Shown here: piece after piece, positions 34,722 to 43,252 of the stretch | Position numbering within the stretch: the stretch's first letter is position 1 | How the letters are laid out: each line of letters opens with the position of its first letter | Source of the DNA: an uncultured Bacteroidales bacterium | Lineage (GTDB): Bacteria > Bacteroidota > Bacteroidia > Bacteroidales > UBA932 | Direction of reading: 5' to 3' | Length of the DNA stretch: 64,000 nucleotides | NCBI GenBank assembly: GCA_900320185.1 | Contig: ONRD01000018.1 | Location: forward strand, 1-64,000 | Program-made: the position numbers and the translations under genes | The notes under the pieces: model-generated | Seen by the model: the letters and a program-made list of their open reading frames with translations, nothing else | The model's database searches: none | Told to the model about the DNA's origin: nothing

Positions 34722-36539
34722 ATGAAAGGAATCAGAATTTCCTTGTCCCTGTTGCTGGCCCTTGCCGCAGCCGTCCCGGCTGTTGCGCAGGGTACTGCCA
34801 GCGACCCGTGGGCCGCTACCGACGCCCTTGGGCGCAAGGTCCGCTCCTACGACGAGGCACCCGCCAGGCGCGACGGCAAGTTCGTGGCCATATTCTACTG
34901 GACCTGGCACGACGTGAAACGGCATAACGACGACTGGCAGGTCAAGAACATCACCGAGATCGTCCGGCAGTACCCCGAGGCGATGAGTGACATCGACCAC
35001 CCGGTCTGGGTTAAATCCGAGAAGACCGGCCAGTACTATTATTGGGAGCAGCCGCTGCTGGGCTACTACCTGACTACCGACAAGTGGGTCCTCCGCAAGC
35101 ATGCCGAAATGCTGGCCGACGCCGGAGTCGACGCGGTGTTCTTCGACTGCACCAACGGCAGCAACACCTGGAAGGCATCCACCGAAGCCTTGATGGAGAC
35201 CTGGGACCAGGCGCAGAAAGACGGAGTGAACGTGCCCAAGATCGCGTTCATGCTCAATTTCGGGCCCCTCCCGTCCTCACGCGCGGCGCTGCGCCAACTG
35301 TACACGGACATTTACAAGCCCGGCCGCTATGAGAACCTCTGGTTCATCTGGAAGGGCAAGCCTTGCATCATGGGGTATCCCGAGGCCCTCGGGGACGACC
35401 CGCTCGACCGTGAGATAGCCGGTTTCTTCACCTTCCGTCCCGGACAGCCGGACTATGTCGACGGCCCGACCCGGCCCGACCAGTGGGGGTGGCTGGAGAA
35501 CTATCCCCAGCACGGCTATGTGCCTTCGACAGGCCCGGACGGGAAGACTCGCTACGAGCAGGTGACGGTCGGCATCGCCCAGAACACCAACCCCGACCGG
35601 AAAGGCCACTGCGGCGCGTTCAACACCAAGGATGCATATGGCCGCAACTGGTCGATCCGCAACGGCTTCGACCCGCGTCCCGACGGCTACCTCTACGGCT
35701 GGAACTTCGCCGAGCAGTGGGAAAGGGCTTTCGAACTCGATCCCGAACTTGTCTTCGTCACGGGCTGGAACGAGTACATCGCCGGCCGCTGGGGGGCTCC
35801 ATGGAACGGAGATCCTTTCTCCTTCGTGGACCAGTACAACTGGGTCTGCAGCCGTGACATCGAGCCTAACGCCGGCTGGGGCGACAAGGGAGACGTCTAC
35901 TACCTGCAGCTGGTGGACCAGGTCCGCAAGTTCAAGGGCATGACTCCGCCGGAACCGGTGTCGGCTCCCAAGCCGGTCAGGCTCCGCAAGTTCTCCGACT
36001 GGGATGACGTGACGCCGTATTTCTCTGCATACAAGGGGAATACCTTCCATCGTGATGCCGATGGCTCTGCGAACCTGCACTACGTCGACAATACCGGCCG
36101 CAACGACATCGTCGGCGCCAAGGTGGCCCGCGACGGCAAGTATCTCTACTTCTACGTCGAGACGGCGGAGGCTCTTTCGCCGAAGACCGACCCTCACTGG
36201 ATGCAGCTTTTCATCGACGTTGACCGCGACAAGGCCACCGGCTGGAACGGTTACGACTTCGTGGTGAACCGGGTTTCCCCGAAGGGGAGCAAGGCCCGTC
36301 TTGAGAAGAACGTCCAGGGAATATGGATGTGGGAGGATGCCGCGAAGGTGAAGTTCTTCGCCAAGGGCAACCGCCTTGTGGTCCGCATCCCTCGTTCGGT
36401 GCTTGGCGTCGGCGGAAAGGTCGACCTCGAGTTCAAGTGGAACGACAACATGCAGAAGGAAGGCGACATCATGGACTTCTACGTCAGCGGCGACACGGCT
36501 CCCGGAGGACGTTTCAATTATGTATATACAGCTGAATAA
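34722..36539 (+). CDS. GH71/GH99-like secreted protein with CBM9-like C-terminus (array member 2)
   Basis: 605 residues with a signal peptide ending at AVPAVAQG. The barrel contains AIFYWTWHDVKR, DKWVLRKHAEMLADAGVDAVFFDCTNG, and the WNEY motif TGWNEYIAGRWG (Glu351), the likely catalytic or structural counterpart of the GH99 WNEW. A conserved stretch PNAGWGDKGDVYYLQLVD joins to the CBM9-like domain (FSDWDDVTPYFSAYKGN, FIDVDRDKATGWNGYDFVVNR, closing GGRFNYVYTAE). It is 32 bases after member 1 and 19 before member 3, so the array is one operon. Large parts of its DNA are near-identical to member 3, showing recent duplication or conversion. Confidence 0.75.
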   Translation: MKGIRISLSLLLALAAAVPAVAQGTASDPWAATDALGRKVRSYDEAPARRDGKFVAIFYWTWHDVKRHNDDWQVKNITEIVRQYPEAMSDIDHPVWVKSEKTGQYYYWEQPLLGYYLTTDKWVLRKHAEMLADAGVDAVFFDCTNGSNTWKASTEALMETWDQAQKDGVNVPKIAFMLNFGPLPSSRAALRQLYTDIYKPGRYENLWFIWKGKPCIMGYPEALGDDPLDREIAGFFTFRPGQPDYVDGPTRPDQWGWLENYPQHGYVPSTGPDGKTRYEQVTVGIAQNTNPDRKGHCGAFNTKDAYGRNWSIRNGFDPRPDGYLYGWNFAEQWERAFELDPELVFVTGWNEYIAGRWGAPWNGDPFSFVDQYNWVCSRDIEPNAGWGDKGDVYYLQLVDQVRKFKGMTPPEPVSAPKPVRLRKFSDWDDVTPYFSAYKGNTFHRDADGSANLHYVDNTGRNDIVGAKVARDGKYLYFYVETAEALSPKTDPHWMQLFIDVDRDKATGWNGYDFVVNRVSPKGSKARLEKNVQGIWMWEDAAKVKFFAKGNRLVVRIPRSVLGVGGKVDLEFKWNDNMQKEGDIMDFYVSGDTAPGGRFNYVYTAE

Positions 36540-36558
36540 CCGATACATGCGCGATATC

Positions 36559-38376
36559 ATGAAGAGATTTACCTGTCTCGCCATTGCGGCCTGCCTCGCC
36601 GCCCTGGTCCCGGGCAAGGCCCAGGTCGTCAACAGCGATTCCTGGGCAGCCACGGACGCCCTCGGGCGCAAGGTCCGCTCCTATGACGAAGCGCCCGCCA
36701 GGCGGGAAGGGAAGACAGTAGCGATCTTCTACTGGACGTGGCACAACAACCGGCACAAGCCGACCCGCCAGGTTAAGAACATCACTGAAATCATCAGGAA
36801 GTATCCTGAAGCCATAAAGCAGACGGACCATCCGGCCTGGGGTACTCCCCAGACCCTCGAGTACTACTGGGAACAGCCGCTTCTCGGATATTACCAGACC
36901 ACGGACAAGTGGGTGCTCCGCAAGCATGCCGAGTGGCTGGCGGATGCCGGTGTGGACGCCGTCTTCTTCGATTGTACGAATGGCGACCGTACATGGATGG
37001 CATCCACGGAGGCCCTGATGGAGACTTGGGACCAGGCGCAGAAGGACGGCGTGAACGTCCCCAAAATCGCCTTTATCCTCAATTTCTGGCCGGTCCCGAC
37101 GACGCAGGCTTCCCTGCGCCAGTTGTACAAGGACATCTATCAGCCGCACCGTTATGAGAACCTCTGGTTCTATTGGAAGGGAAAGCCCTGCATCATGGCG
37201 TATCCTGAAGCGTTGGACGATTCGCCCGGCGATCGCGAGATCGCGGAATTCTTTACCTTCCGTCCCGGGCAGCCGGACTACGTAGACGGCCCGGATCCCA
37301 AGCGCAACGACCAGTGGGGCTGGCTGGAAATCTATCCTCAGCACGGTTATGTCGCATCCAAGGGAGCTGACGGGAAGACTCGGTACGAGCAGGTGACGGT
37401 GGGCATCGCCCAGAACACCAACCCCGACCGGAAAGGTCACTGCGGCGCGTTCAACACCAAGGATGCATATGGCCGCAACTGGTCCGTCCGGAACGGCTTC
37501 GACCCGCGCCCGGACGGCTATCTCTACGGCTGGAACTTCTCCGAGCAGTGGGAAAGGGCCTATGAGCTCGATCCTGAGCTGGTCTTCGTGACGGGCTGGA
37601 ACGAATACGCTACGGACAAGTGGAAGCCCGGCGCCCCATGGAACGGTGATCCTTTCTCCTTCGTGGACCAGTACAACTGGAACTGCAGCCGTGACATCGA
37701 GCCTAACGCCGGCTGGGGCGACAAGGGCGACGTCTACTACCTGCAGCTGGTGGACCGCGTGCGCAAGTTCAAGGGCATGACCCCGCCTGAACCGGTGTCG
37801 GCTCCCAAGCCGGTCAGGCTCCGCAAGTTCTCCGACTGGGATGACGTGACGCCGTATTTCTCTGCTTACAAGGGGAATACTTTCCATCGTGACGAAGGCG
37901 GCAACGCAGACTACTACTACAGGGACAGTTCCGGCCGCAATGACATCGTCGGCGCCAAGGTGGCCCGCGACGGCAAGTATCTCTACTTCTACGTCGAGAC
38001 GGCGGAGGCTCTTTCTCCTAAGACCGACCCTCATTGGATGCAGCTCTTCATAGACGTGGACCGCGACAAGGCCACGGGCTGGAACGGCTACGACTTCGTG
38101 GTGAACCGCGTTTCCCCCAAGGGGAGCAAGGCCCGTCTCGAGAAGAACGTCCAGGGAATATGGATGTGGGAAGATGCCGCGAAAGTGAAGTTCCACGCCA
38201 AGGGGAACCGCCTTGTGATCCGCATCCCCCGTTCGGTGCTTGGCATCGGAGCAAAGGTGGACTTCGAGTTCAAGTGGAACGACAACATGCAGAAGGAAGG
38301 CGACATAATGGACTTCTATGTGAGTGGTGACACCGCTCCCGGAGGCCGTTTCAACTATGTCTACACAGCAGAATAA
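36559..38376 (+). CDS. GH71/GH99-like secreted protein with CBM9-like C-terminus (array member 3)
   Basis: 605 residues, the same length as member 2. Signal peptide MKRFTCLAIAACLAALVPGKAQ; barrel with AIFYWTWHNN, DKWVLRKHAEWLADAGVDAVFFDCTNG and TGWNEYATDKWKPG; CBM9-like C-terminus ending GGRFNYVYTAE. The start at 36559 matches the start context of member 4 (ATATCATGAAG); upstream in-frame codons overlap member 2. Compared with member 2 the WNEY loop is altered (ATDKWKPG for IAGRWG), so specificity may differ. Function is inferred from fold only. Confidence 0.75.
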   Translation: MKRFTCLAIAACLAALVPGKAQVVNSDSWAATDALGRKVRSYDEAPARREGKTVAIFYWTWHNNRHKPTRQVKNITEIIRKYPEAIKQTDHPAWGTPQTLEYYWEQPLLGYYQTTDKWVLRKHAEWLADAGVDAVFFDCTNGDRTWMASTEALMETWDQAQKDGVNVPKIAFILNFWPVPTTQASLRQLYKDIYQPHRYENLWFYWKGKPCIMAYPEALDDSPGDREIAEFFTFRPGQPDYVDGPDPKRNDQWGWLEIYPQHGYVASKGADGKTRYEQVTVGIAQNTNPDRKGHCGAFNTKDAYGRNWSVRNGFDPRPDGYLYGWNFSEQWERAYELDPELVFVTGWNEYATDKWKPGAPWNGDPFSFVDQYNWNCSRDIEPNAGWGDKGDVYYLQLVDRVRKFKGMTPPEPVSAPKPVRLRKFSDWDDVTPYFSAYKGNTFHRDEGGNADYYYRDSSGRNDIVGAKVARDGKYLYFYVETAEALSPKTDPHWMQLFIDVDRDKATGWNGYDFVVNRVSPKGSKARLEKNVQGIWMWEDAAKVKFHAKGNRLVIRIPRSVLGIGAKVDFEFKWNDNMQKEGDIMDFYVSGDTAPGGRFNYVYTAE

Positions 38377-38394
38377 CCAATACGACTCAATATC

Positions 38395-40374
38395 ATGAAG
38401 AAATTTTCCTGTCTTGTAATTGCGGCCTGCCTTGCCTCCCTGGTCCCTGGCAAAGCCCAGACGGCCAATCCTGATTCCTGGGCCGCCACGGACGCCCTCG
38501 GGCGTAAGGTCCGCTCCTACGACGAGGCGCCCGCAAAGCGCGACGGCAAGTTCGTGGGTATCTTCTACTGGACCTGGCACAACGCCAACCACAACGATGC
38601 CTTCCCGGTGTACAACATCTCCGAGATCCTTCGCGAGCATCCGGAAGCCATAAAGGACTACAACCACCCTGCGTGGGGCCCGTCCGGACCTCATTACTAC
38701 TACTGGGAGAAGCCTCTTTTCGGATATTACCAGACCACCGACAAATGGGTGCTCCGCAAGCACGCGGAGATGCTGGCCGCCGCAGGCGTGGATGCGGTCT
38801 TCTTCGACTGCACCAACGGCAGCAACACCTTCAAGGCTTCCTACGAGGCCCTGATGGAGACTTGGGACCAGGCGCAGAAGGACGGCGTGAACGTGCCCAA
38901 GGTGTCCTTCATACTCAACCTGTGGCCGATGCCGACCACCAACGATGCCCTGCGCCAGCTTTACCGCGACGTCTACAAGCCGGGCAGGTACAGCAACCTC
39001 TGGTTCATGTGGAGGGGCAAACCCTGCCTAATGGCTTATCCTGACCTGCTTACGGACTCGCAGGAAGACAAGGAGATAGCCGAGTTCTTCACCTTCCGCC
39101 CCGGCCAGCCTGACTACGTCGACGGCCCGAGTCCCAAGCGCAACGACCAGTGGGGATGGCTGGAGAACTATCCCCAGCACGGCTATGTCGCCTCCAAGGG
39201 GGCTGACGGAAAGACCCGTTACGAGCAGGTCACCGTCGGCGTTGCGCAGAACACCAATCCCGACCGGAAAGGTCATTGCGGAGCTTTCAACACCAAGGAC
39301 GCCTACGGCCGCAACTGGTCGATCCGCAACGGCTTCGACCCGCGTCCCGACGGCTACCTCTACGGATGGAACATATCCGAACAGTGGGACAGGGCCTACG
39401 AGCTTGACCCTGAACTGGTTTTCGTGACTGGCTGGAATGAGTACATAGCCGGTAAATGGCTGCCCAAGGACAGCTGGAACGGAGACCCTTTCTCCTTCGT
39501 GGACCAGTACAACTGGGTCTGCAGCCGGGACATCGAGCCCAACGCCGGCTGGGGCGACAAGGGAGACGTGTACTACCTGCAGCTGGTCGACCGAGTGCGC
39601 AAGTTCAAGGGCATGACTCCCGCGGAACCCGTCTCGGAGCCCAAGTCCATCCGCCTGGGCAAGTTCGCGGACTGGGACGACGTCGCTCCTTATTTCGCCT
39701 CCTACCGCGGCAACACGTTCAGGCGTGACAACGTGGGTGCCGGAAACACTTATTATAGGGACAGCACCGGCCGCAACGACATCGTCGGTGCCAAGGTTGC
39801 CCGCGACTCGAAGTATATCTACTTCTACGTCGAGACTGCCGAGGCCCTTTCGCCGAAGGACGACCCTCACTGGATGCAGCTGTTCATAGACGTGGACCGC
39901 GACAAGGCCACGGGCTGGAACGGCTACGACTTCGTGGTGAACCGCGTCTCTCCCAAGGGGAGCAAGGCCCGTCTCGAGAAGAACGTCCAGGGAATATGGA
40001 TGTGGGAAGATGCCGCGAAGGTGAAGTTCCACGCCAAGGGTAACCGCCTTGTGATCCGCATCCCCCGTTCGGTGCTGGGCGTCGGGTCCAAGGTGGACTT
40101 CGAGTTCAAGTGGAACGACAACATGCAGAAGGAAGGCGACGTCATGGACTTCTATGTGAGCGGTGACACGGCTCCCTTCGGCAGGTTCCTCCGACAAGGA
40201 GGAGCCGCAAACTCCTTCGACCAAGCCTACGCCTACGCCGACCCCTACGCCTACGCCGACCCCGTCGACGACCACTTCGACCAAGGTCAAGCTGGTCCAG
40301 GGGGGCATCCATGCTGCGAGTCTTTCCGCCCAGGGCGATGCGTATTCCTACCTGGTCAAGTGTACTGCGGATGA
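38395..40374 (+). CDS. GH71/GH99-like secreted protein with CBM9-like domain (array member 4), frame broken near its end
   Basis: As read, 659 residues: signal peptide MKKFSCLVIAACLASLVPGKAQ, barrel with GIFYWTWHNANHND, the KHAEMLAAAGVDAVFFDCTNG block and TGWNEYIAGKWLPKD, then the CBM9-like domain. It matches members 2 and 3 up to GDTAPFGRF (about 40188). After that the frame runs through about 60 residues of low-complexity, unrelated sequence (AYADPYAYADP), whereas the +1 frame reads a clean Thr-Pro linker into the next domain. This points to a one-base insertion in the TTCCTCC tract at 40186-40192, or a genuine change of frame, and so to a fused product of about 1293 residues with the ORF at 40163. 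Confidence 0.72.
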   Translation: MKKFSCLVIAACLASLVPGKAQTANPDSWAATDALGRKVRSYDEAPAKRDGKFVGIFYWTWHNANHNDAFPVYNISEILREHPEAIKDYNHPAWGPSGPHYYYWEKPLFGYYQTTDKWVLRKHAEMLAAAGVDAVFFDCTNGSNTFKASYEALMETWDQAQKDGVNVPKVSFILNLWPMPTTNDALRQLYRDVYKPGRYSNLWFMWRGKPCLMAYPDLLTDSQEDKEIAEFFTFRPGQPDYVDGPSPKRNDQWGWLENYPQHGYVASKGADGKTRYEQVTVGVAQNTNPDRKGHCGAFNTKDAYGRNWSIRNGFDPRPDGYLYGWNISEQWDRAYELDPELVFVTGWNEYIAGKWLPKDSWNGDPFSFVDQYNWVCSRDIEPNAGWGDKGDVYYLQLVDRVRKFKGMTPAEPVSEPKSIRLGKFADWDDVAPYFASYRGNTFRRDNVGAGNTYYRDSTGRNDIVGAKVARDSKYIYFYVETAEALSPKDDPHWMQLFIDVDRDKATGWNGYDFVVNRVSPKGSKARLEKNVQGIWMWEDAAKVKFHAKGNRLVIRIPRSVLGVGSKVDFEFKWNDNMQKEGDVMDFYVSGDTAPFGRFLRQGGAANSFDQAYAYADPYAYADPVDDHFDQGQAGPGGHPCCESFRPGRCVFLPGQVYCG

Positions 40375-42277
40375 CCCCTACGTCTTTTCCGAAAAGCTCC
40401 CCAAGGACCTCAAGGAGGACCAGGTCATGCTGGAGTTCGAGTACAAGTGCTCCAGGGAAGTCAAGGAATCGTTCCAGGTCTTCTATGCCCGTAACGGAGC
40501 CCCTTCCGAGGCCAGTTCAGCCCAGTACGGCGGCTTCGTCCCCGGGACTACCGACTATCGGAAGTTCACCGCCAACATCAACAAGTTCCGCAAGGACGGT
40601 TGGGGGACCACGCGTGACTGCCTCCGCTTCGATCCCGGGGATTATGCCGGCATCGACTTCTACATCCGCAACATCACATTGCGTTCGATGACGGATGAAG
40701 AGAAGAAGCAGTATGAGGCGGAGATGGAGATCGAGAACTCCAAGGCCGCTATGGCCGAGCACATCGGCGAATATCTCAAGAAGGACTATCCTTCCAAGGT
40801 TACATCCGTCGTCGTGACCCAGGACAAGGTTACCATAAAGGGAACCTGCGGCGGGTCAGGGACTTATGTCCTCGCCGACATCACCCCCTGGCAGGATGTG
40901 ACCGAGATGAAGAACTTCCCTTACACGGTGAAGACCGACGGCGGCAGCTTTTCCGTCACCGTAGACAGGACCGTCAACGGAAGGGAAGGCATCATCTACG
41001 ACAGGGTGTTCTCCAAGTGGGCGGTCGTGAAGGTGGAAGGGGAGACCCAGACATTGGACTCCCATGCCCGCTATGCTGACGAAGTCGCGCCCAAGTCCTC
41101 TCCCGAAAAGGTTCCGCTCAGGAACAAGAAGGGATTCGGCGCCGGCAACATCGACCTTTACTTCCAGGACTGTGGGACCATGGATGTCGGCAGCATCACC
41201 AGCAACATCCTGCTCCATGGAATCATCAACGGAGAGGGAGGCGACTACGTCTACGGTGGGGTGGCATACCGCCTGGACGCCGGCTACATAGCGGGTCTCG
41301 ACGCCTTGCTCAACAAGGCTGACCGCCTGGGACTTGTGGTAGAGGCCATAATCCTTTGTTCGCGGGGCACCATCTACGAGGACCCGGAGTGCACCGGGGG
41401 CTTCTATTCGATGCCGAACCTGACGACCGCCAAGGCCTTCAATGCCTATGCCGCCGCCCTCGAGTACATGGCCTCCCGTTACAACGGGCAGCATTATGGC
41501 TGCGGCAGGATTTCCCATTGGATCATGCACAACGAGGTGGACATGGGGTCGGAATGGACGAACATGGGCGAGCAGCCCATGAACCGCTACATGGACCGTT
41601 ACGTCAAGTCCATGAGGATCTGCTACAACATCGCCCGCCAGTACGACCAGAATTCAGCAATCCTGGGCTCATATACCCACAACTGGACCGCCAGCGACGG
41701 CGGCTATGCTCCCAAGGCGATGCTCGAGATGAATGTCGACTATTCCAATGCCGAGGGTGATTTCTGGTGGGGCGTAGCTTACCATCCTTATCCTCAAGAT
41801 CTTACAAGGCCCGAATTCTGGAAGAATGACACTAGGAGCACCTATTCGATGGACTCTCCCTACGTCACCTTCAAGAACCTGGAGGTGATCGACAAGTGGA
41901 TCAGGATGAAAGAGAACCTCTACAAGGGAGAGACCAAGCGGCTTCTCTTCTTCTCCGAGCAGGGTACCAATTCGCCCAGTTACAGCGAGTCCGACCTCAA
42001 GCTCCAGGCTGCCGGAGGCGCCTGGGCATGGAAGAAGGCTTCCGCCCTTGAAGGGGTGGATGCCATCCAGTGGCACAACTGGGCTGACAACAAGAGTGAA
42101 TTCGGCTTGAGGATAGGCCTGAGGTCATTTGACGACGCCGGTTTTGCAAATCTGACTCCGAAGCCCGTGTGGTATGTGTGGAAAGCCGGAGGAACCGATC
42201 AGGAAGACGCCGTCTTCGAGCCTTACAAGAGCGTCATTGGAATATCGGACTGGAGCGAGATCATGCACGAGTTCTGA
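40163..42277 (+). CDS. DUF5722-like TIM-barrel protein with N-terminal binding domain, probable continuation of array member 4
   Basis: The open frame (GTG start, 704 residues) has no signal peptide and overlaps member 4 by 212 bases. It begins with a Thr-Pro linker (residues about 18-41, KPTPTPTPTPTPTPSTTTST), then a beta domain (about 45-175) like the C-terminus of the lipoprotein at 10511, a short Ig-like segment, and a DUF5722-like TIM barrel (about 300-700). MHNEVDMG (Glu458) and FFSEQGTNS (Glu599) fit the acid/base and nucleophile of clan GH-A glycosidases. A Thr-Pro linker and binding domain without an export signal make sense only if the protein is the continuation of the secreted member 4. 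Substrate unknown. Confidence 0.75.
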   Translation: MTRLPSAGSSDKEEPQTPSTKPTPTPTPTPTPTPSTTTSTKVKLVQGGIHAASLSAQGDAYSYLVKCTADDPYVFSEKLPKDLKEDQVMLEFEYKCSREVKESFQVFYARNGAPSEASSAQYGGFVPGTTDYRKFTANINKFRKDGWGTTRDCLRFDPGDYAGIDFYIRNITLRSMTDEEKKQYEAEMEIENSKAAMAEHIGEYLKKDYPSKVTSVVVTQDKVTIKGTCGGSGTYVLADITPWQDVTEMKNFPYTVKTDGGSFSVTVDRTVNGREGIIYDRVFSKWAVVKVEGETQTLDSHARYADEVAPKSSPEKVPLRNKKGFGAGNIDLYFQDCGTMDVGSITSNILLHGIINGEGGDYVYGGVAYRLDAGYIAGLDALLNKADRLGLVVEAIILCSRGTIYEDPECTGGFYSMPNLTTAKAFNAYAAALEYMASRYNGQHYGCGRISHWIMHNEVDMGSEWTNMGEQPMNRYMDRYVKSMRICYNIARQYDQNSAILGSYTHNWTASDGGYAPKAMLEMNVDYSNAEGDFWWGVAYHPYPQDLTRPEFWKNDTRSTYSMDSPYVTFKNLEVIDKWIRMKENLYKGETKRLLFFSEQGTNSPSYSESDLKLQAAGGAWAWKKASALEGVDAIQWHNWADNKSEFGLRIGLRSFDDAGFANLTPKPVWYVWKAGGTDQEDAVFEPYKSVIGISDWSEIMHEF

Positions 42278-42288
42278 TCCGCCGGCCC

Positions 42289-43221
42289 TCAAGGTATGAA
42301 ACGGACTCCTTTCATGAAGGCATGGAGCAGGTCGATCCATTCGTTCCACTCCCGCCCATTGTAAAGGAGTCCTTCGCCGTGTACGGCATCGTGGATGAAA
42401 TGCAGTTCGGCCGGGAGTCCGGCTTCCTTGAAGGACTTGTACAGCCCGAAAAGGCTTTCGGGAGGGAAGAGGTCGAATTCCGGTCCGCAGATGAATGTCG
42501 GAACAGGATTGGAGGGGAGTCCGCTTCCCGAGATGCCATAGACAGGTGCGGCCAGGTCGGGCCGGCAATCGTCGTCATTGATGTACATCACGTTGCAGGT
42601 GAGCATGGCTCCGGCGGAGAAACCGAGAAGGGCGATCCTGTGGGGATCGATCCCCAGCTCTTCCGCATGCGCTCGCACGAACCTTACCGCCTGCCTGCCG
42701 TCGTCTCCCTGGAGTGTAGGCTTCAGGGGACCATCTCCTTCTTCCTTTTTCTGCCTTCCGGCGAAGCCTGACAGTCCCGCGAAGAACGGCTTGAGGTTCT
42801 CCGCTATCTCCTGCTCGTCTTTCCCGACATAGTTGGTCCTGTACTTGAGGATGATGCCGGTGATGCCATGGCGGGCGAACCATTCTGCGACGTTGACTCC
42901 CTCGCTCTGCCATGTCAGGAACATGTTCCCTCCGCCCGGAGCGATGATCACCGCTGCTCCAGTGTTGATGGAAGCTTCCGGCCTGAAGACCGTGATGGTG
43001 GGGATGCTCACGTTGTAGATGACGGGTTGCCCGGCATCGTTCCGGGTGATGATTTCAGGGTAGCGGGCATCCTCGGAACCGGGTGCCGCGCCTTCGTAGA
43101 TCCTGTAGGTTTCCCGCACTTCCCGGAGTGCCTGGAAGTACCCTGCCTTTGAGGGCTTTTCCTGCGCGCAGAGCGATGCCGCGGCTGCAAGCAGGAGGAT
43201 AAGTGTCATGGCTTTTCTCAT
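42289..43221 (-). CDS. Secreted alpha/beta hydrolase, acetylesterase-like
   Basis: 310 residues with signal peptide MRKAMTLILLLAAAASLCAQ. The oxyanion region AVIIAPGGGNMFL, nucleophile elbow GFSAGAML, an acid near CGPEFDLFPPES and the catalytic His in HDAVHGEG fit the carbohydrate-esterase/BD-FAE type of alpha/beta hydrolase. It would remove acetyl or other acyl groups from glycans. It is the last gene of the MFS-ROK-SIS-esterase operon and convergent with the GH array, its stop 11 bases from that array's end. The start at 43221 opens the signal peptide. Confidence 0.83.
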   Translation of the reverse strand: MRKAMTLILLLAAAASLCAQEKPSKAGYFQALREVRETYRIYEGAAPGSEDARYPEIITRNDAGQPVIYNVSIPTITVFRPEASINTGAAVIIAPGGGNMFLTWQSEGVNVAEWFARHGITGIILKYRTNYVGKDEQEIAENLKPFFAGLSGFAGRQKKEEGDGPLKPTLQGDDGRQAVRFVRAHAEELGIDPHRIALLGFSAGAMLTCNVMYINDDDCRPDLAAPVYGISGSGLPSNPVPTFICGPEFDLFPPESLFGLYKSFKEAGLPAELHFIHDAVHGEGLLYNGREWNEWIDLLHAFMKGVRFIP

Positions 43222-43252
43222 CGTAGTAGATGTTGCTTGATGGGACAGTGTT

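Noticed and set aside
36514-38763. 749-codon frame antisense to GH99-like members 3 and 4
   Set aside because: The opposite strand carries clear secreted enzymes with signal peptides and conserved motifs. The antisense product has no recognisable domain and repeats with the array only because the sense genes repeat.
40163-42277. Independent cytoplasmic enzyme
   Set aside because: A Thr-Pro linker, a glycan-binding-like domain and homology of the upstream frame to secreted proteins argue for an exported fusion, not a cytoplasmic protein with a GTG start inside the preceding gene.
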